Source: Armatimonadota bacterium
GTDB taxonomy: Bacteria > Armatimonadota > UBA5829
Direction of reading: 5' to 3'
Assembly: GCA_026392045.1 (NCBI GenBank)
Contig: JAPLCU010000029.1
Location: 1 to 44,505 of the forward strand
DNA: 44,505 bases
Shown: piece after piece, positions 42,789 to 44,505 of the stretch
Position numbering within the stretch: the first letter of the stretch is position 1
Layout: each line of letters begins with the position of its first letter
Notes under the pieces: generated by a model
Databases searched by the model: none
What the model saw: only the letters and a program-made list of their open reading frames with translations
What the model was told of the DNA's origin: nothing
Made by a program: the position numbers and the translations under genes

Positions 42789-42886
42789 GTTGGCGCCGTT
42801 CTCTTAGTGCGGCTGGCAATATCGCCAACCAATAGCCCAACAATTCTCATCAAAAACCCCAATCCCCCCATCATATAAAACATAGC

Positions 42887-42921
42887 AGTGTGGGGTCCGA
42901 AGTTGGACCCCACACTATTTT
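42887..42921. terminator. Bidirectional terminator after the four-gene operon
   Basis: AGTGTGGGGTCC (42887-42898) pairs perfectly with GGACCCCACACT (42905-42916) around GAAGTT; ATTTTG follows on the plus strand. It lies between the convergent ends of the MBL-fold gene and the GEVED gene. Confidence 0.85.
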
Positions 42922-42947
42922 GTACCAGTTGATGGTACGGAGCGGCT

Positions 42948-44505
42948 TTATGGATGAGGCGTAAGATCGGATATGCTCCGCGGCACAAGCAGCCTGATTG
43001 GCACTCCATAGGGAGCCGTTGCGGGTATCGCCTTCAGAATGCCGGTCACAACATACATGCCAACCGGAGGGGCAATTATGCCGCTAGGCGTCACGACCGC
43101 TATGCCATGACTGGGCTCACCGGCATTAGTAGTGTAGCCGTCCATCAGATACGTGCCATCGTCGATCCAGAACACATCGACCCAATTGCCGGGAGTCAAC
43201 TCAACGCCGCCGTAGCCCGTGACATTACCCCAAGTGCGTATTAGTGAACCTACGTTGTTGAGGCTGGTTGCCGGGATCCACTGCGTCCCGGGCGTCAACG
43301 GAGTCAGTTTGTTCCACACGCCCGGCTGAGCGCCGAACGCGCCGCCGCCGGTGGCCTTGTTATTCATACCGAGCGGCGCGATAGTGGGTGTGTCCGTTTC
43401 AGTCAACACCACGAACGGGTTAACCATCAGCTCAGCCGTGTTGAAGAGTTGGGTCCAGCCTAACACGGAGTAGTTGTCACCAATGCTGAGCGGACTGCCC
43501 AGTGTAGTTTTCATCACACCAATACCGGATGCTCTGGTCGGCTCCTCGATATAGAACCAGTTCCACGGCGCCGGCCACACAGGTATTGCCAAGTCTGCTG
43601 TGAGTTCCTTGTCCTTCAGGAACACCAAGTGTGGGCCAAACGGTAGCAGTTTCTTCGCCTGTCCTATTGTAATAGGATCAGGCGCTGTTATCTTATTGGC
43701 GCTTGTCAGCGGCAGACCGGCGATTGCAGCCGGCAACAATGATATCTGCCCTTTTCCGACCGCTGCCGTGGCTACGCAACTGAGTATTTGCATCGGCGGT
43801 GTAGCAGGCGACATCTTATAGGACACTATGGCGCAAATGCTGCCGCTCGCAGGGATCACCGGGGGCGACGACAGCAAAGTGGTAACCGTTCCAGATGGCA
43901 TTGGAATGGAACCGAGAAGCACATCTCCGGGCACATCCACCTGACCATCCAAGTCCATATCCTGCCAAATATCCGCAGCCATAATATTACCAGGGAGACC
44001 GCCGATGAACTGCAGCGTTATGCTATCCCACCTGATCGGCTCGACCCAATCGGCCGACACTGTGAGGCTCAGCATTTCGTTATACTGGTCCGGATCGCTG
44101 GGCCACCAGAAGTGGTCTTTGATGGGCTTGTTCGTCGAGAATGTCAGCGTTCCCACAATCGGTTCGATCCTGACCATGTAGTCTTCGACCTCGCCATCAG
44201 GCGCCGGGCCGAAGAATGGCAATCCACCAATCGAGCTGAATCTGAACCTCGCGTAAGTCATCGTTGGCCAAGGCACACCAGGACCGGGCACAATGAATGT
44301 CAGCGTGTTATTGCCGGCCACCAGAGGCTGCCCTGAGAAGATCTGATCACCCAGGTCGGCCCAACTGCCGTTGCCGTTGAAGTCGACCCACACATCCAAC
44401 ATACCGGCTGCGCTTGCGATGACATTGACGATCGCGGGCTGGCCAGGAACCAGGGGGGTGAGGAAGAACACTCCATCCTCATCATCAGGACCAATTAGCG
44501 GGTTG
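42948..44505 (-). CDS. Secreted GEVED-domain protein with OB-fold-like C-terminus (5' end outside window)
   Basis: The frame is open to the right edge (Asn-Pro-Leu-Ile-Gly-Pro-Asp-Asp-Glu-Asp-Gly before the first visible segment), so the start lies outside. The visible part has about 518 residues. It begins in a GEVED domain: VWVDFNGNGSWADLGDQIF, NNTLTFIVPGPG, ARFRFSS and APDGEVEDYMV. A beta-rich middle follows with a dockerin-like Ca loop (DIWQDMDLDGQVDVPGDVLLG). The C-terminal region (NWFYIEEPTRASGIGV, LIRTWGNVTG, VTGILKAIPA) matches the OB-fold-like module at the end of the LamG-like protein. GEVED domains occur in large surface proteins of Bacteroidota, Planctomycetota and relatives. No catalytic residues are visible. 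It is convergent with the four-gene operon. Confidence 0.8.
   Translation of the reverse strand, partial: NPLIGPDDEDGVFFLTPLVPGQPAIVNVIASAAGMLDVWVDFNGNGSWADLGDQIFSGQPLVAGNNTLTFIVPGPGVPWPTMTYARFRFSSIGGLPFFGPAPDGEVEDYMVRIEPIVGTLTFSTNKPIKDHFWWPSDPDQYNEMLSLTVSADWVEPIRWDSITLQFIGGLPGNIMAADIWQDMDLDGQVDVPGDVLLGSIPMPSGTVTTLLSSPPVIPASGSICAIVSYKMSPATPPMQILSCVATAAVGKGQISLLPAAIAGLPLTSANKITAPDPITIGQAKKLLPFGPHLVFLKDKELTADLAIPVWPAPWNWFYIEEPTRASGIGVMKTTLGSPLSIGDNYSVLGWTQLFNTAELMVNPFVVLTETDTPTIAPLGMNNKATGGGAFGAQPGVWNKLTPLTPGTQWIPATSLNNVGSLIRTWGNVTGYGGVELTPGNWVDVFWIDDGTYLMDGYTTNAGEPSHGIAVVTPSGIIAPPVGMYVVTGILKAIPATAPYGVPIRLLVPRSISDLTPHP

Overview
The window is 44.5 kb of a bacterial chromosome with moderate G+C and loosely packed genes. 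Ordinary housekeeping genes (lysS, ppdK, metG, coaX, rsmG, mnmG) sit among secreted proteins typical of complex environmental bacteria: an H-X9-DG-type pseudopilin, a CBM9-like/FW-repeat protein, a LamG-like protein, a TIGR03790-like protein and a GEVED-domain protein. This mixture resembles Armatimonadota or Planctomycetota-type genomes. That placement is an inference from protein families only; no rRNA gene is present to test it.

Layout. 1-3.3 kb: the 3' end of lysS, then a two-gene accessory unit made of a diadenylate-cyclase-like (DAC fold) protein translationally coupled to a helical protein of unknown function. 3.4-16.4 kb: a uronate-isomerase-like enzyme, a DUF5658-like membrane protein, ppdK, a PpiC-type lipoprotein foldase, a FliA/WhiG-type sigma factor, a phosphoesterase, an AhpD-like protein, a HAD phosphatase, an FmdB zinc ribbon, a pseudopilin, metG and an Lrp/AsnC regulator. 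16.5-25.1 kb: an aminotransferase next to that regulator, secreted CBM9/FW and LamG proteins, an M48 protease and a CAP-domain protein. 25.2-31.9 kb: coaX, small membrane proteins, a frameshifted secreted protein, a REP-associated tyrosine transposase (RAYT) with dispersed REP copies, a TIGR03790-like protein and a TPR protein. 32-34.5 kb: a ferritin-like cargo with its encapsulin shell, then a yybP-ykoY manganese riboswitch controlling a GDT1/TMEM165-type transporter. 34.6-37.4 kb: rsmG and mnmG. 37.6-42.8 kb: a compact four-gene operon (DNA methyltransferase, dual-ATPase MORC-like/histidine kinase, receiver protein, ComEC-like metallo-beta-lactamase-fold hydrolase). The window ends inside a GEVED-domain secreted protein.

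Two loci are the best candidates for undescribed systems. The first is the four-gene operon at 37647-42788: it joins DNA modification, a MORC/HSP90-like ATPase fused to a histidine kinase core, a receiver protein and a putative phosphodiesterase or nuclease. Its genes are 1 nt apart, 7 nt apart and 23 nt overlapping. I infer a signalling-controlled defence or DNA-modification system. The second is the DAC-like pair at 959-3336, which could make or sense a cyclic dinucleotide.

The intergenic DNA is unusually repeat-rich. It holds several families of 7-bp tandem arrays that run into stop codons and ribosome binding sites, long hairpin elements, a MITE-like element and RAYT/REP sequences. A 26-bp perfect palindrome found between genes also occurs in frame inside mnmG, where it seems to have added about ten residues to the protein.
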